Below are positions 34,276 to 42,576 of a stretch of DNA of 58,269 bases, one piece after another (the stretch's first letter is position 1; each line of letters begins with the position of its first letter). Made by a program: the position numbers and the translations under genes. Source of the stretch: Polynucleobacter sp. (lineage in GTDB: Bacteria > Pseudomonadota > Gammaproteobacteria > Burkholderiales > Burkholderiaceae_D); the NCBI GenBank assembly GCA_021737945.1, contig JAIPCX010000019.1, positions 1-58,269 on the forward strand, in the 5' to 3' direction. The notes under the pieces are model-generated. The model was not told where the DNA came from. It was given only the letters and a program-made list of their open reading frames with translations, and did no database searches.

Positions 34276-35700
34276 TTAGTGCGAAATCGCTTTGAGTACG
34301 TCAGCGACTAAACGATCTTGTTTGTACTCGATACCGTTGGGATCGACGCCAGTACGAACAATCACCAGATCATGCCCTGGCACGACAGTCACATACTGAC
34401 CTTTATTGCCGAAGGTGGTGAACGTACCTTTCGGTATATCAGGCATGGTATCCAGTAACCAAAATTGCGCACCGTAGCCCCATTCATTGGCCACCGGCGG
34501 TTTGGTAGGTGCAGGGGTGCTGAGAAATTGTATGAAGCCTTCCGGCAAAAAGCGTTTGCCCTTATGTACGCCATCATTGGCAAGAAAAATTCCGAAGCGT
34601 GCCAAGTCGCGTGCTGTTGTGTAGGTTTGACTAGAGCCTACAAACGTACCCAGATGATCGACTTCCATGCGTGTGTGGTACATGCCTAGCGGATGTAGCA
34701 GTTCATCGTAGGGAAAGCGCAGGAAACGCAAATCATCATTTAGAAGATAACGTAAAGAGCGTACTAATAACAAGGTGTCATTGTTGGCGTACTGCCAGCG
34801 CGTTCCTGGTTTGACTTCGAGTGATGTGCCTGTCGCTGCGCTAATTACATCTTGTCCACCAAAATACACAGCCGCTGAATTCGGGCCGGCACTGTAGAGC
34901 CCACTCGACATCCACATCAGCTGTTGATAGGTGATGGCCTTACGTGCGTCACCTTCAGGCCATTCAGGAATAGCTACTGGTTGATCGAGTTGCAGCAAGC
35001 CTTGACGACTGGCGATACCCATCAAGGTGGCAAAGATGCTTTTACTGGTTGACCAGGTCCGATAACCTGAATGCACACCAAAGCCTTTGCGATAACGTTC
35101 AGCGACTAACTGCCCACCTTTAGCTTTGTCGAGTTTGATGACGAGTACCGAGGTAGTGATCGTGCCAGGCTTTTTTGCATGCGTGATGCCATCAAACGCT
35201 TGATCAAGTACCTTGCTAAGTTTTGAATAACGAGGTTCGATGCCGCTTGCAGGTAGATTCGTTTTGTCGCCATCAGGGAATGCGAGGTGGCTTACATTCG
35301 GCGCTTGTTCATACGATACATAAGGTAATCGAGGCACATCATTGATTTGCCACTGTGGTGGCAAGATAGTGCAGCCCATGCTGTCGCGATAAGCAGCGAC
35401 GCGTGTAATGCTTCCACTGGGATCAGAGCTGAAAACTAAGCGACGCTTTTCATCAATTACGGGATCGGGGTAGCCCTTACCTTCGACATCGACGAGTTCT
35501 ATGCGTTTGATGTCGCTGAGCGGGCGGCCCATTAAAAAATGTGCTGAGCAGGTAAAGATTGCTCGGTAGCCCGCAACAATGAGGGGATCATCATTATCCG
35601 CTGCGCCAGCCAGTCGTTGATACGGTGGTGTCGCAAATGAATGTGCACTGACCAGCAATACGCTGGTCAGCAACACACTCTTGACTAAGTGAAGGCGCAT
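34276..35700 (-). CDS. Secreted serine hydrolase, beta-lactamase/esterase (class C-like) family
   Basis: A 474-residue protein with a signal peptide ending near AHSFATP. The penicillin-binding/beta-lactamase fold is shown by S217-T-S-K220 (the SxxK nucleophile and base) followed by YAN in WQYANND. The first 150 residues are an extra N-terminal domain of unknown role. Family members hydrolyse esters, peptides or lactams in the periplasm. It starts 23 bp after the 3-hydroxyacyl-CoA dehydrogenase stop and is co-directional with the MFS gene, so it may release a substrate that the transporter imports. True beta-lactamase activity is unlikely from the catabolic setting. Confidence 0.85.
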   Translation of the reverse strand: MRLHLVKSVLLTSVLLVSAHSFATPPYQRLAGAADNDDPLIVAGYRAIFTCSAHFLMGRPLSDIKRIELVDVEGKGYPDPVIDEKRRLVFSSDPSGSITRVAAYRDSMGCTILPPQWQINDVPRLPYVSYEQAPNVSHLAFPDGDKTNLPASGIEPRYSKLSKVLDQAFDGITHAKKPGTITTSVLVIKLDKAKGGQLVAERYRKGFGVHSGYRTWSTSKSIFATLMGIASRQGLLQLDQPVAIPEWPEGDARKAITYQQLMWMSSGLYSAGPNSAAVYFGGQDVISAATGTSLEVKPGTRWQYANNDTLLLVRSLRYLLNDDLRFLRFPYDELLHPLGMYHTRMEVDHLGTFVGSSQTYTTARDLARFGIFLANDGVHKGKRFLPEGFIQFLSTPAPTKPPVANEWGYGAQFWLLDTMPDIPKGTFTTFGNKGQYVTVVPGHDLVIVRTGVDPNGIEYKQDRLVADVLKAISH

Positions 35701-35723
35701 GGATTTGATTTATCAAAGCGAGT

Positions 35724-36683
35724 TTATTTGTCTGCTGATTTTGCGCGATGGACGGCGAATTTCATTAACTGCTCATCACGCCAATCACGACGCGCGTTCA
35801 ATTCGGATTGTTTTACAAATTGTCGACGCTGAGTTTCAACTTCTTTGATTAATGGTTCATCCCATGGACGCTTTTGATCACGCGATTGAGCAATACGATG
35901 GAACAGCGGACCAAAGCGCGCAGCATAATCTGCGACACCATTCGGTGCGTTCAAATCGATGGTTTCAAAGGGGCCGATGAATGACCAGCGGAATCCCAAA
36001 CCATCACGAATCGCCTTGTCGACATCTTCGCAACTACAAACGCCATCAGCCACCATGGTCCAAGCTTCACGTAACAAGACAGCTTGCAAACGATTGATGA
36101 CGAAGCCTTCGATTTCTTCGTTGACACGAATAACCGATTGTCCCAAGGCTTGCATGAAATGATCAGCCCAGTCGATGGTTTCTTTTGAAGTTTGTGGTGA
36201 TCCGACCAACTCAATGATAGGAACCAGATAAGGAGGATTAACGGGATGAACCACCAATACGCGTGGTGAAATTTTCAGGTCGAGACCAAAATCAGATGCG
36301 GGTATGCCCGACGTTGAACTACCAATGATGAGATCGTTGTATCCAAAGCTTTCGATTTCTAACATCAGCTTGCGTTTCACATCCGCTTTCTCGAGCACGG
36401 ATTCTTGTGCGTAGATAGCGCCGTCTAAGGCTTTCTTTAAATCGGGTTCTACACTGACGCGGCCGAGTATGGTGGCTACGGGTTCTTTCAGTAAACCATG
36501 CGAGTGCAGTCGTTCTAATTGCTGCGCTACTAATTTAGGAGCGCTCTCAAGTACCTGAGCACTCGAATCAGTCATACGTACGGATACACCAGCGCGTGCA
36601 AAGACGATGGCCCAGCCAGCACCAACTAAACCGGCACCGATAACGGTGACGGGTTTACCTTTTGTTAGATCGATAGCATTCAT
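35724..36683 (-). CDS. 3-hydroxyacyl-CoA dehydrogenase family (lambda-crystallin/carnitine-dehydrogenase-like)
   Basis: A 319-residue NAD-dependent dehydrogenase. The Rossmann motif is VIGAGLVGAGWAIVFARAG; GSSTSGIPASD and VVHPVNPPYLVPIIELVG carry the catalytic region, with the His of HPVNPP and the Asn/Glu of the family. INRLQAVLLREAW and GLGFRWSFIGPFET are in the C-terminal domain. The single-unit length and these motifs resemble L-carnitine dehydrogenase and lambda-crystallin rather than fatty-acid-oxidation enzymes. AAGGG lies before the ATG. Its operon partners suggest oxidation of a free or CoA-bound 3-hydroxy acid. Confidence 0.87.
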   Translation of the reverse strand: MNAIDLTKGKPVTVIGAGLVGAGWAIVFARAGVSVRMTDSSAQVLESAPKLVAQQLERLHSHGLLKEPVATILGRVSVEPDLKKALDGAIYAQESVLEKADVKRKLMLEIESFGYNDLIIGSSTSGIPASDFGLDLKISPRVLVVHPVNPPYLVPIIELVGSPQTSKETIDWADHFMQALGQSVIRVNEEIEGFVINRLQAVLLREAWTMVADGVCSCEDVDKAIRDGLGFRWSFIGPFETIDLNAPNGVADYAARFGPLFHRIAQSRDQKRPWDEPLIKEVETQRRQFVKQSELNARRDWRDEQLMKFAVHRAKSADK

Positions 36684-36700
36684 GATTTCCCTTTTTTATT

Positions 36701-37465
36701 TTAGGCGGCAGTCCAGCCACCATCGAGCATTAGTGCACTACCAGTAATCAGACTAGACGCATCGCTCGCCAGAAAGACTACCGAACCCATGACTTCATTG
36801 ACATGACCGATACGACCCAAGGCAATTTTATTGACGACGGATGCTTTAAAGACAGGGTCTTCAAACATGCCTTTAGTGAGTGCCGTTTCAATAAAGGTTG
36901 GGCAGATCGTGTTAACACGAATATTTTTTTGACCTAATTCCCAACTCAGGGCTTTAGTCATACCTTCGAGCGCATGTTTACTTGCGCAGTAAACCGTGCG
37001 GTTAGAGGCGCCCACATGTCCCATCTGTGAAGAGATAGTAATAATGGAGCCAGGTTGCTTGGCAGCGATCAAACCTTTAGCGACTGCGCGTGAAGCATAA
37101 AAAACCGATTTGACGTTTAAATCAAAAATGTCATCGAGATCGTCGTTGGTGACATCGACCAAAGGCTTAGGCCGGTTCATGCCTGCGTTATTCACCAGTA
37201 CATGAAAGGGACCTTGGCTATCAATTAGATGATCGACAGCAGCTGAGTCGGTGACATCTAACACCGCAAAATCAGCATGACCACCGGCAGCGGTGATGTC
37301 TTTGCAGGCAACGGCGAGTTCATCTTTCGATCGCGCCGCCAGCGTGACATGCGCACCCGCTTGCGCGAGTGCCACAGCAGCAGCCAACCCAATACCGCGG
37401 CTGGCACCTGTCACGAGTGCTTTTTTTCCATCCAGTCTGAAATTCGGGGCGGGGAATTGGCTCAT
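36701..37465 (-). CDS. SDR oxidoreductase in the HisD-like operon
   Basis: A 254-residue classical SDR. The cofactor motif is TGASRGIGLA, NNAGMN is present, the catalytic pair is in YCASK, and SALMLDGGW ends the protein. I choose ATG 37465, 19 bp after the HisD-like stop; the frame continues upstream for 31 codons, but that would overlap the preceding gene. Close coupling with a HisD-like dehydrogenase and a 3-hydroxyacyl-CoA dehydrogenase points to stepwise oxidation of a polyhydroxylated substrate, as in DHPS (2,3-dihydroxypropane-1-sulfonate) pathways. No sulfonate-specific genes are nearby, so this remains a guess. Confidence 0.87.
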   Translation of the reverse strand: MSQFPAPNFRLDGKKALVTGASRGIGLAAAVALAQAGAHVTLAARSKDELAVACKDITAAGGHADFAVLDVTDSAAVDHLIDSQGPFHVLVNNAGMNRPKPLVDVTNDDLDDIFDLNVKSVFYASRAVAKGLIAAKQPGSIITISSQMGHVGASNRTVYCASKHALEGMTKALSWELGQKNIRVNTICPTFIETALTKGMFEDPVFKASVVNKIALGRIGHVNEVMGSVVFLASDASSLITGSALMLDGGWTAA

Positions 37466-37484
37466 GGTTATGTAAACCCTTGAA

Positions 37485-38792
37485 TCAGCCCGGTACGCCG
37501 CCGTAAGGCACGTCTTGATGACCGTAACGACGTACACGCAGATTGGCTTGTTCGCCATGCCCGATCATGCCTTCTAGCGTACATAGGCGCGAGCAGTATT
37601 CACCCACCATGGTGCTGGCTTCATCGGTGAGTACTTTTTGATAGGTACAGGTCTTGATGAATTTACCTACCCATAGACCGCCGGTGTAACGTGCCGCTTT
37701 ACCTGTTGGCAGTGTGTGGTTCGTACCGATCACTTTGTCACCATAAGCGACGTTAGTGCGTGGGCCTAAGAATAAGGCGCCGTAGTTGCGCATATTATTT
37801 AAGAAATAATCATCATCACGTGTCATGACTTGTACATGCTCGGAAGCGATGCGATCGGCTTCGCTGACCATTTCTTCCAGTGTGTCGCAGACGATGATTT
37901 CACCAAAATCGCGCCACGACACAGAAGCGGTTGCAGCCGTTGGCAGAATTTTGAGTAAGCGCTCAATTTCAGCAACGGTGGCATGGGCGAGTTTTTCTGA
38001 ATTGGTTAACAGTACAGCCGGTGTGTTGTAACCATGTTCTGCCTGACCGAGCAAATCGGTGGCGCACATTTCAGCATCGACAGTGTCATCGGCAATGACG
38101 AGTGTTTCAGTTGGGCCAGCAATCAAATCAATACCAACACGACCAAATAGTTGACGCTTAGCTTCGGCGACGAAGGCATTACCGGGTCCGATCAACATCG
38201 AAACAGATTTGATCGTTTGTGTGCCGATGGCCATCGCGCCGATCGCTTGTACACCACCGAAGGTATAGATTTCATCTGCACCGCCTAAATGCATAGCAGC
38301 GATAACCGCTGGATTCGGTGCACCATTTACCGGTGGTGAGGCAGCGAGGATACGACTAACACCAGCGACCTTAGCTGTAACCACACCCATGTGCGCGGAT
38401 GCGACCAAAGGAAATTTACCGCCTGGGACATAGCAACCTACACTTTCAACCGGTAGATTTTTATGACCAAGAATTACGCCGGGCAGCGTTTCAACTTCAA
38501 CATCGCGTATCGATTCGCGCTGTATCTTGGCGAAATTTCTGACCTGTTCTTGTGCAAAGCGAATGTCATCGAGCTGGCCTTGGCTTAGCGACTTGACGCA
38601 TTTAGCGATCTCGTCATCGGAGAGACGAAAACTCGCTGGCGACCATTGGTCAAATTTTTTCGACATTTCAGCGACGGCGGAATCACCATGCGCTTCAATT
38701 TCGGAAAGAATTTTGGTAACGGTGTCGCGAACGCTGGTTTGGTCTTGTGCTTTTTGATCTACGGATTGGCCGGCTTTGAGTACTCGTATCAT
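37485..38792 (-). CDS. HisD-like dehydrogenase, probably catabolic (sulfopropanediol-dehydrogenase type)
   Basis: A 435-residue Zn/NAD-dependent dehydrogenase of the histidinol dehydrogenase fold. [17 protein letters not shown] and VVTAKVAGV are the version found in HpsN-type sulfopropanediol dehydrogenases, not GLYIPGGTAPL of biosynthetic HisD. Zinc and catalytic residues of the fold remain: LGQAEHG (Gln, His), [14 protein letters not shown] (Asp, His) and [10 protein letters not shown] (His). GAGAGA precedes the ATG. It heads a five-gene catabolic operon and has no histidine-biosynthesis neighbours. It probably oxidises a vicinal diol or polyol through an aldehyde to an acid. The substrate specificity needs biochemical proof. 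Confidence 0.83.
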   Translation of the reverse strand: MIRVLKAGQSVDQKAQDQTSVRDTVTKILSEIEAHGDSAVAEMSKKFDQWSPASFRLSDDEIAKCVKSLSQGQLDDIRFAQEQVRNFAKIQRESIRDVEVETLPGVILGHKNLPVESVGCYVPGGKFPLVASAHMGVVTAKVAGVSRILAASPPVNGAPNPAVIAAMHLGGADEIYTFGGVQAIGAMAIGTQTIKSVSMLIGPGNAFVAEAKRQLFGRVGIDLIAGPTETLVIADDTVDAEMCATDLLGQAEHGYNTPAVLLTNSEKLAHATVAEIERLLKILPTAATASVSWRDFGEIIVCDTLEEMVSEADRIASEHVQVMTRDDDYFLNNMRNYGALFLGPRTNVAYGDKVIGTNHTLPTGKAARYTGGLWVGKFIKTCTYQKVLTDEASTMVGEYCSRLCTLEGMIGHGEQANLRVRRYGHQDVPYGGVPG

Positions 38793-38851
38793 CGCTGTCT
38801 CTCGGGAGTTATAGGTTTTTTAGGGGTAAAACGGGTGAATAAGATAGTAGC

Positions 38852-38877
38852 CCGAAATGCTTATATCGAATATTCGG
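38852..38877. promoter_or_regulatory. Operator-like palindrome upstream of the HisD-like operon
   Basis: CGAATATTCG (38867-38876) is a perfect ten-base palindrome, and the outer CCGAA/TTCGG (38852-38856 and 38873-38877) form a second inverted pair. The site lies 60-85 bp upstream of the first gene, a suitable place for a regulator of the operon. No regulator gene adjoins it. Confidence 0.35.
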
Positions 38878-38910
38878 TTTTGATGAGGGCAGGGTTTGGG
38901 CTGTACCAAT

Positions 38911-38947
38911 GAAAAAGCCGTTTGCGGAAGTTTCCGACAAACGGCTT
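38911..38947 (-). terminator. Terminator of the SOS cassette
   Basis: AAGCCGTTTG (38915-38924) and CAAACGGCTT (38938-38947) pair perfectly over ten bases around a 13-base loop that can itself form a short stem. Read on the minus strand it ends in TTTTTC. It lies 33 bp after the stop of the 63-residue protein and insulates the HisD-like operon. Confidence 0.85.
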
Positions 38948-38980
38948 AAAGATATTCCTGGAGAACCAGAATAGATGAAT

Positions 38981-39172
38981 TTATTGCGTGTTCGGTGTGA
39001 TCAGACTTACCGCAATCAAATGCGCTGCGATATGTTGGAAGCCGGCTTGGCTACGCAAATCACGTGGCCGACCACGTTTGCGCCAGATGCGCTGCGCCTG
39101 ACTCGAAGGGCGCGAGACGATCTTTATTTCAAGCTTGCCAGGTAACTCCTGGTCAATCATTTCGGTTTCCAT
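38981..39172 (-). CDS. Small basic protein under a LexA box, AT-hook-like core
   Basis: A 63-residue protein I do not recognise. The start ATG 39172 has GGAG eight bases upstream; the frame is open further, but the LexA box at 39232 would then be inside the gene. After an acidic N-terminal stretch (METEMIDQELPG) comes a short beta-like segment and a strongly basic stretch WRKRGRPRDLR, which contains the RGRP core of AT-hook minor-groove binders. The C-terminal 20 residues (QHIAAHLIAVSLI) are amphipathic to hydrophobic. With its own promoter, LexA box and terminator it forms a single-gene SOS unit. Candidate roles are a cell-division inhibitor or DNA-binding modulator; neither is shown by the sequence. 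Confidence 0.65.
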   Translation of the reverse strand: METEMIDQELPGKLEIKIVSRPSSQAQRIWRKRGRPRDLRSQAGFQHIAAHLIAVSLITPNTQ

Positions 39173-39231
39173 TTTCGTAACTCCACTACGTTTTGTGCGG
39201 GTTCTGAGAGGGTTGATGGATTGCTTAACTA

Positions 39232-39251
39232 CTGTATATATGCACAGTATA
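39232..39251 (-). promoter_or_regulatory. LexA (SOS) box over a -10 element
   Basis: CTGTATATATGCACAG at 39232-39247 matches the CTGT-N8-ACAG LexA consensus. A -10 hexamer TATACT on the minus strand (39251-39246) overlaps its edge, so transcription would begin inside the box about 65 bp before the 63-residue gene. The -35 region is poor. LexA binding here should block RNA polymerase and release it after DNA damage. Confidence 0.8.
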
Positions 39252-39483
39252 CCACAAGTCCTGAACGGGTCCAGAAATTTGCTTTTGGAGGGATTTTTGA
39301 CCCCGATGAGGTGGGTCATGAGAGATTTTTTTCGTTCGTTGAAGATGCAAAATTATTTTTTACGAATCAACGTGCAGGTGAATCGATTTTTTAAAAAGCC
39401 GCATAAACAAAGGCATTTCGAGCGATGAATACAACGCGAACGAAATGAATTGATCGTGAAAGACTGCGCATTGATGAAAAAAA
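39252..39483. other. Spacer without a recognisable gene
   Basis: This is the rest of the gap between the SOS promoter and the SulP stop. It holds a six-pair stem TGACCC/GGGTCA (39298-39318) followed six bases later by seven T residues, which is a weak terminator for the plus strand, where no gene is known. I see no credible coding frame with a ribosome site. Confidence 0.5.
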
Positions 39484-41706
39484 TCAGGCGCTTTCGAGTA
39501 CTCGCAGCTCATCATTCGATTGTCGCAATCGCGAAGCGAGTACGCGCGCGATTTCTGTCATCAAGCTCACACCTAAACGCTTGTGATGATCTGCCAATTC
39601 ATCTAAGCGCGATCGCGAGAGCACGAGCACGTCGACGTCGGTGATCGCGGTGGCGGAATCGATGCGCGGACGCTGGTCAAGAAACCCGAGTTCGCCCATA
39701 AAGTCACCTTGATGGTGCGTTGCGATGTGATGTTGGTGACCGTCAGGCAGCGGAATGTCGAGCCGAACTTCGCCCTGCATGATGAAAAAAATTTCATCGC
39801 TCTTTGATCCGACTTCAAACAGCAGCTGGCCGGTTTTCAGGTGGCGTGGCTCCATGCAAGCTTGCAAATCGATAAGGGTGTCGTCCTTGTGATTTTTAAA
39901 TACGTCGAAGTCGCGCAGCGAGTAGGCTTGTTCTGAGCGCGGCCGTAAATCTGAGTTGAGTAACCATTGATCTTCTATCCATTCGAGTGCGTCATACAAC
40001 TCATCGAACACGCGGATATGTTGCTGCTCACGCAGTATGCCTAAATGGTCAAAGTAGCTTTTCAGGTTTTCACCGGTGGGTATCGTGCTGGGTAAGTCGC
40101 TCAAAATTAGCTCGCACTGATTTTCGTGTAAAGCATCTCCTATTTGCTCCAATATATGGCCAGCCGTCATATCGACGGACTGCACGCGGCGCAAATCTAA
40201 AATGAGATAGCGGTAGCCTTGCAGATAAGGCTCGACGGCTTGGTAGAGCTGATTCGCGGTACCGAAGAAAAGAGACCCTTGTAATTCAAGTATCACGGTT
40301 TGATGTCCTTTTTCCTCAAGCAGTTGGCGCTCGCTCTCGAGTCGCTCACTGCGAGAAAAAACTTGATTACCGAAGGTGGTGCGGCGTATCAGATGAGTAC
40401 CAATTTGCTTACGCAGGAAAAGCAAAATCGCTAGTAACAAACCAACGCCAGTAGCGGCAATCAAACTAATCGTCAATGCCACCATTGCAACGGTGAGGAT
40501 GACTAAAAAATCCAGCCTTGTATCACTGGATTGTAGAAGTGCAAAGCTGTGTCGGTCGATCATGCGAAAACCAACCACCACTAAAATAGCGGCCAGTGCC
40601 GCTAAGGGTAGCCAGGCCAGCATTGCAGCCAGCAGCACATAAGCCACCAATATCATCACACCTTCGATCATTCCTGAAGCGCGCGTCTGTGCGCCACTAG
40701 AGATATTCAGTAAGGTGGCGCCCATCGTGCCCGAGCCAGGCATACCTGCACAAAGTGACGAGGCTATGTTACCTATGCCTTGACCCAACAGTTCGCGATT
40801 CGAATCATGGCGGCTGTGTGTGAGTGAATCCAATACGACGCAAGTCTTCAGGGTATCAATCGAAAGTAATATCGCTAAGGTCAGAGCGGGATAGATCAGT
40901 GCTTTAATCGGTGGTAACGACGCATCTGCCAATGCGCGGTAGGGAAGGCTGATGCTAGATAAAAAATTCGTAATGCCGCCCATCGCATCACCGGCATCTC
41001 CACTCATACCGGTACCACCGAGTGGACCAACAATAAGTGTGTTGTTCTGAAGTTGTAGCAGATCGGTATCCCAAAAACTCAGTAGCCAGTAGGTCGTGAC
41101 ACCACCGATGATGGCAATAATCACTGCTGGAATTCGCTGAGTAACTCGAGGGACAATAAGCATCAGCGCGGCTGTTACGATACCAACGATTAAACTGGCC
41201 GCGCGCCACTGGTCGGCTGAAGTGATAGCGAACCAGAATCCCTGATGACTGGTAATGCCTAAGCACTTGGGCATTTGAGCAGTGATGATGATGAGGCCCA
41301 CGCCAGCGAGATAGCCACTGACCACCGGATAAGGCATGTACTTAATTAAGCCGCCTAGCTTCAACAGACCGAACGCAATCTGAAAACCACCGGCGAGCAG
41401 GCCTATCAACAACAAGGCTAACAAAATTTGATCAGGTGGCATACCTGTCTGCGTAAATTGAATTGCGAATGCAGACAACACAGCAGCAGCCGGTGCACAG
41501 GGTGAAGAAATTAATCGCTTACAACCGCCAAACATCGCTGCAAAAAACCCCAGCAGCGTGGCGCCGATGATGCCGGCCATAGCGCCCTGTGCGTTATACA
41601 TTTGACCTAACGGTTCGTAGACGATGACGCCAAAGCTAATCGACGCTGGCAGCGCTACCATCATCGCCGCTAAGCCACCCCACACATCTCCTGTTTGCTC
41701 GCGCAT
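39484..41706 (-). CDS. SulP family anion transporter with STAS and cyclic-nucleotide-binding domains
   Basis: A 740-residue inner-membrane protein. Residues 1 to about 400 are the SulP transmembrane core (start LAAMMVALPASISFGVIVYEP; PYPVVSGYLAGVGLI; ELLGQGIGNIASSLCAGMPGSGTMG). Residues about 450-550 form a STAS domain with LILDLRRVQSVDMTAGHIL. Residues about 590-720 are a CAP-like cyclic-nucleotide-binding domain (LKTGQLLFEVGSKSDEIFFI, MQGEVRLDI, GDFMGELGFLDQRPR). SulP proteins move sulfate, bicarbonate or dicarboxylates. The extra C-terminal domain implies control by cAMP or a related signal. It overlaps the PPK2 gene by one base (TAATG), so the two are translationally coupled. Confidence 0.92.
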   Translation of the reverse strand: MREQTGDVWGGLAAMMVALPASISFGVIVYEPLGQMYNAQGAMAGIIGATLLGFFAAMFGGCKRLISSPCAPAAAVLSAFAIQFTQTGMPPDQILLALLLIGLLAGGFQIAFGLLKLGGLIKYMPYPVVSGYLAGVGLIIITAQMPKCLGITSHQGFWFAITSADQWRAASLIVGIVTAALMLIVPRVTQRIPAVIIAIIGGVTTYWLLSFWDTDLLQLQNNTLIVGPLGGTGMSGDAGDAMGGITNFLSSISLPYRALADASLPPIKALIYPALTLAILLSIDTLKTCVVLDSLTHSRHDSNRELLGQGIGNIASSLCAGMPGSGTMGATLLNISSGAQTRASGMIEGVMILVAYVLLAAMLAWLPLAALAAILVVVGFRMIDRHSFALLQSSDTRLDFLVILTVAMVALTISLIAATGVGLLLAILLFLRKQIGTHLIRRTTFGNQVFSRSERLESERQLLEEKGHQTVILELQGSLFFGTANQLYQAVEPYLQGYRYLILDLRRVQSVDMTAGHILEQIGDALHENQCELILSDLPSTIPTGENLKSYFDHLGILREQQHIRVFDELYDALEWIEDQWLLNSDLRPRSEQAYSLRDFDVFKNHKDDTLIDLQACMEPRHLKTGQLLFEVGSKSDEIFFIMQGEVRLDIPLPDGHQHHIATHHQGDFMGELGFLDQRPRIDSATAITDVDVLVLSRSRLDELADHHKRLGVSLMTEIARVLASRLRQSNDELRVLESA

Positions 41707-42524
41707 TAGTCGAGTTTTACTTTGTCGATTGAAAAGGTAGGTTTGGGCAGGGGAAGGTCAAGTCGAGCGAGTGTTTGTACTAATAGATTTGCGATAAATA
41801 AATCACGATGAGGTTTCGAATCAGCAGGTACGACATACCAAGGCGCTTGTTTGGTGCTGGTGGCTGCGATGGCGTCTTCATAGGCTTTCATGAAATCAGG
41901 CCATAATTTTCTGTCTGCAAAATCGGATGCCTGCAGCTTCCAGTGCTTGGAGGGGTCGTCGAGTCGTGCTTGAAGTCGTTTTTTTTGCTCATCCTTGGAT
42001 ATATGCAGGTAACATTTGAGTATGACGGTATTGTTATCCGTCAAAAGAGATTCGAAGTGCTCAATATGTTTATATCGTTTTTCGCAGGTTGCTTTGTCTA
42101 TCATTCCACGCACGCGAGTCACCAGCACATCTTCATAGTGGCTACGATTAAAAATTGTTATATCCCCTAAGGCGGGTAGTTTATTGTGTATGCGCCATAA
42201 AAAATCATGTCGCAGCTCTACTTCAGTCGGTGCACCAAAGGCTATTGCATGCATACCCAACGGACTAACATGCGAAAACACATGACGAATCACGCCATCT
42301 TTACCCGATGTATCCATGCCCTGCAAAATCAGCAATATGGCCTTTGATTTTGAGGAATAGAACAAAGATTGCAATTTATTCAGCTTTTCTTCTAATTTGG
42401 TTTGATGATGTTTGAGATCATCTTCATCTAGCTCCAGCTCCTCGGGTGGAGACGTATCAAAATCATCCAGACGCAATTTGGTGGCATGAGGGACCTGCCA
42501 AGGAGAAAAATCTATTTTGTCCAT
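41706..42524 (-). CDS. ppk2: Polyphosphate kinase 2
   Basis: A 272-residue PPK2 enzyme that transfers phosphate between polyphosphate and nucleotides. Walker A is LQGMDTSGKDGVIRHV, the middle block DITIFNRSHYEDVLVTRVRG contains the Walker B acid, and WPDFMKAYEDAI plus APWYVVPADSKPHRDLF complete the family pattern. I choose ATG 42524, with AAGG nine bases upstream; a TTG at 42542 would add six residues. It belongs to the one-domain PPK2 class I/III-type proteins. Its stop overlaps the SulP start, an unusual link between polyphosphate or nucleotide energy and anion transport. Confidence 0.9.
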   Translation of the reverse strand: MDKIDFSPWQVPHATKLRLDDFDTSPPEELELDEDDLKHHQTKLEEKLNKLQSLFYSSKSKAILLILQGMDTSGKDGVIRHVFSHVSPLGMHAIAFGAPTEVELRHDFLWRIHNKLPALGDITIFNRSHYEDVLVTRVRGMIDKATCEKRYKHIEHFESLLTDNNTVILKCYLHISKDEQKKRLQARLDDPSKHWKLQASDFADRKLWPDFMKAYEDAIAATSTKQAPWYVVPADSKPHRDLFIANLLVQTLARLDLPLPKPTFSIDKVKLD

Positions 42525-42576
42525 GCGACGTAGCCTTTTCAAAGAACGATAAACTGTTTTACCGGAAGAGATCAGT

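Noticed and set aside
34276-35700. A beta-lactamase resistance gene
   Set aside because: The SxxK motif is shared with esterases and peptidases; the operon context is catabolic and the protein has a long extra N-terminal domain.
37485-38792. HisD as a histidine-biosynthesis gene
   Set aside because: The glycine-rich N-terminal block is of the catabolic type and no other his gene is near.
39135-39428. A 97-codon plus-strand frame across the SOS box
   Set aside because: It begins inside the opposite-strand 63-residue gene, runs over the promoter and has no family pattern or ribosome site.
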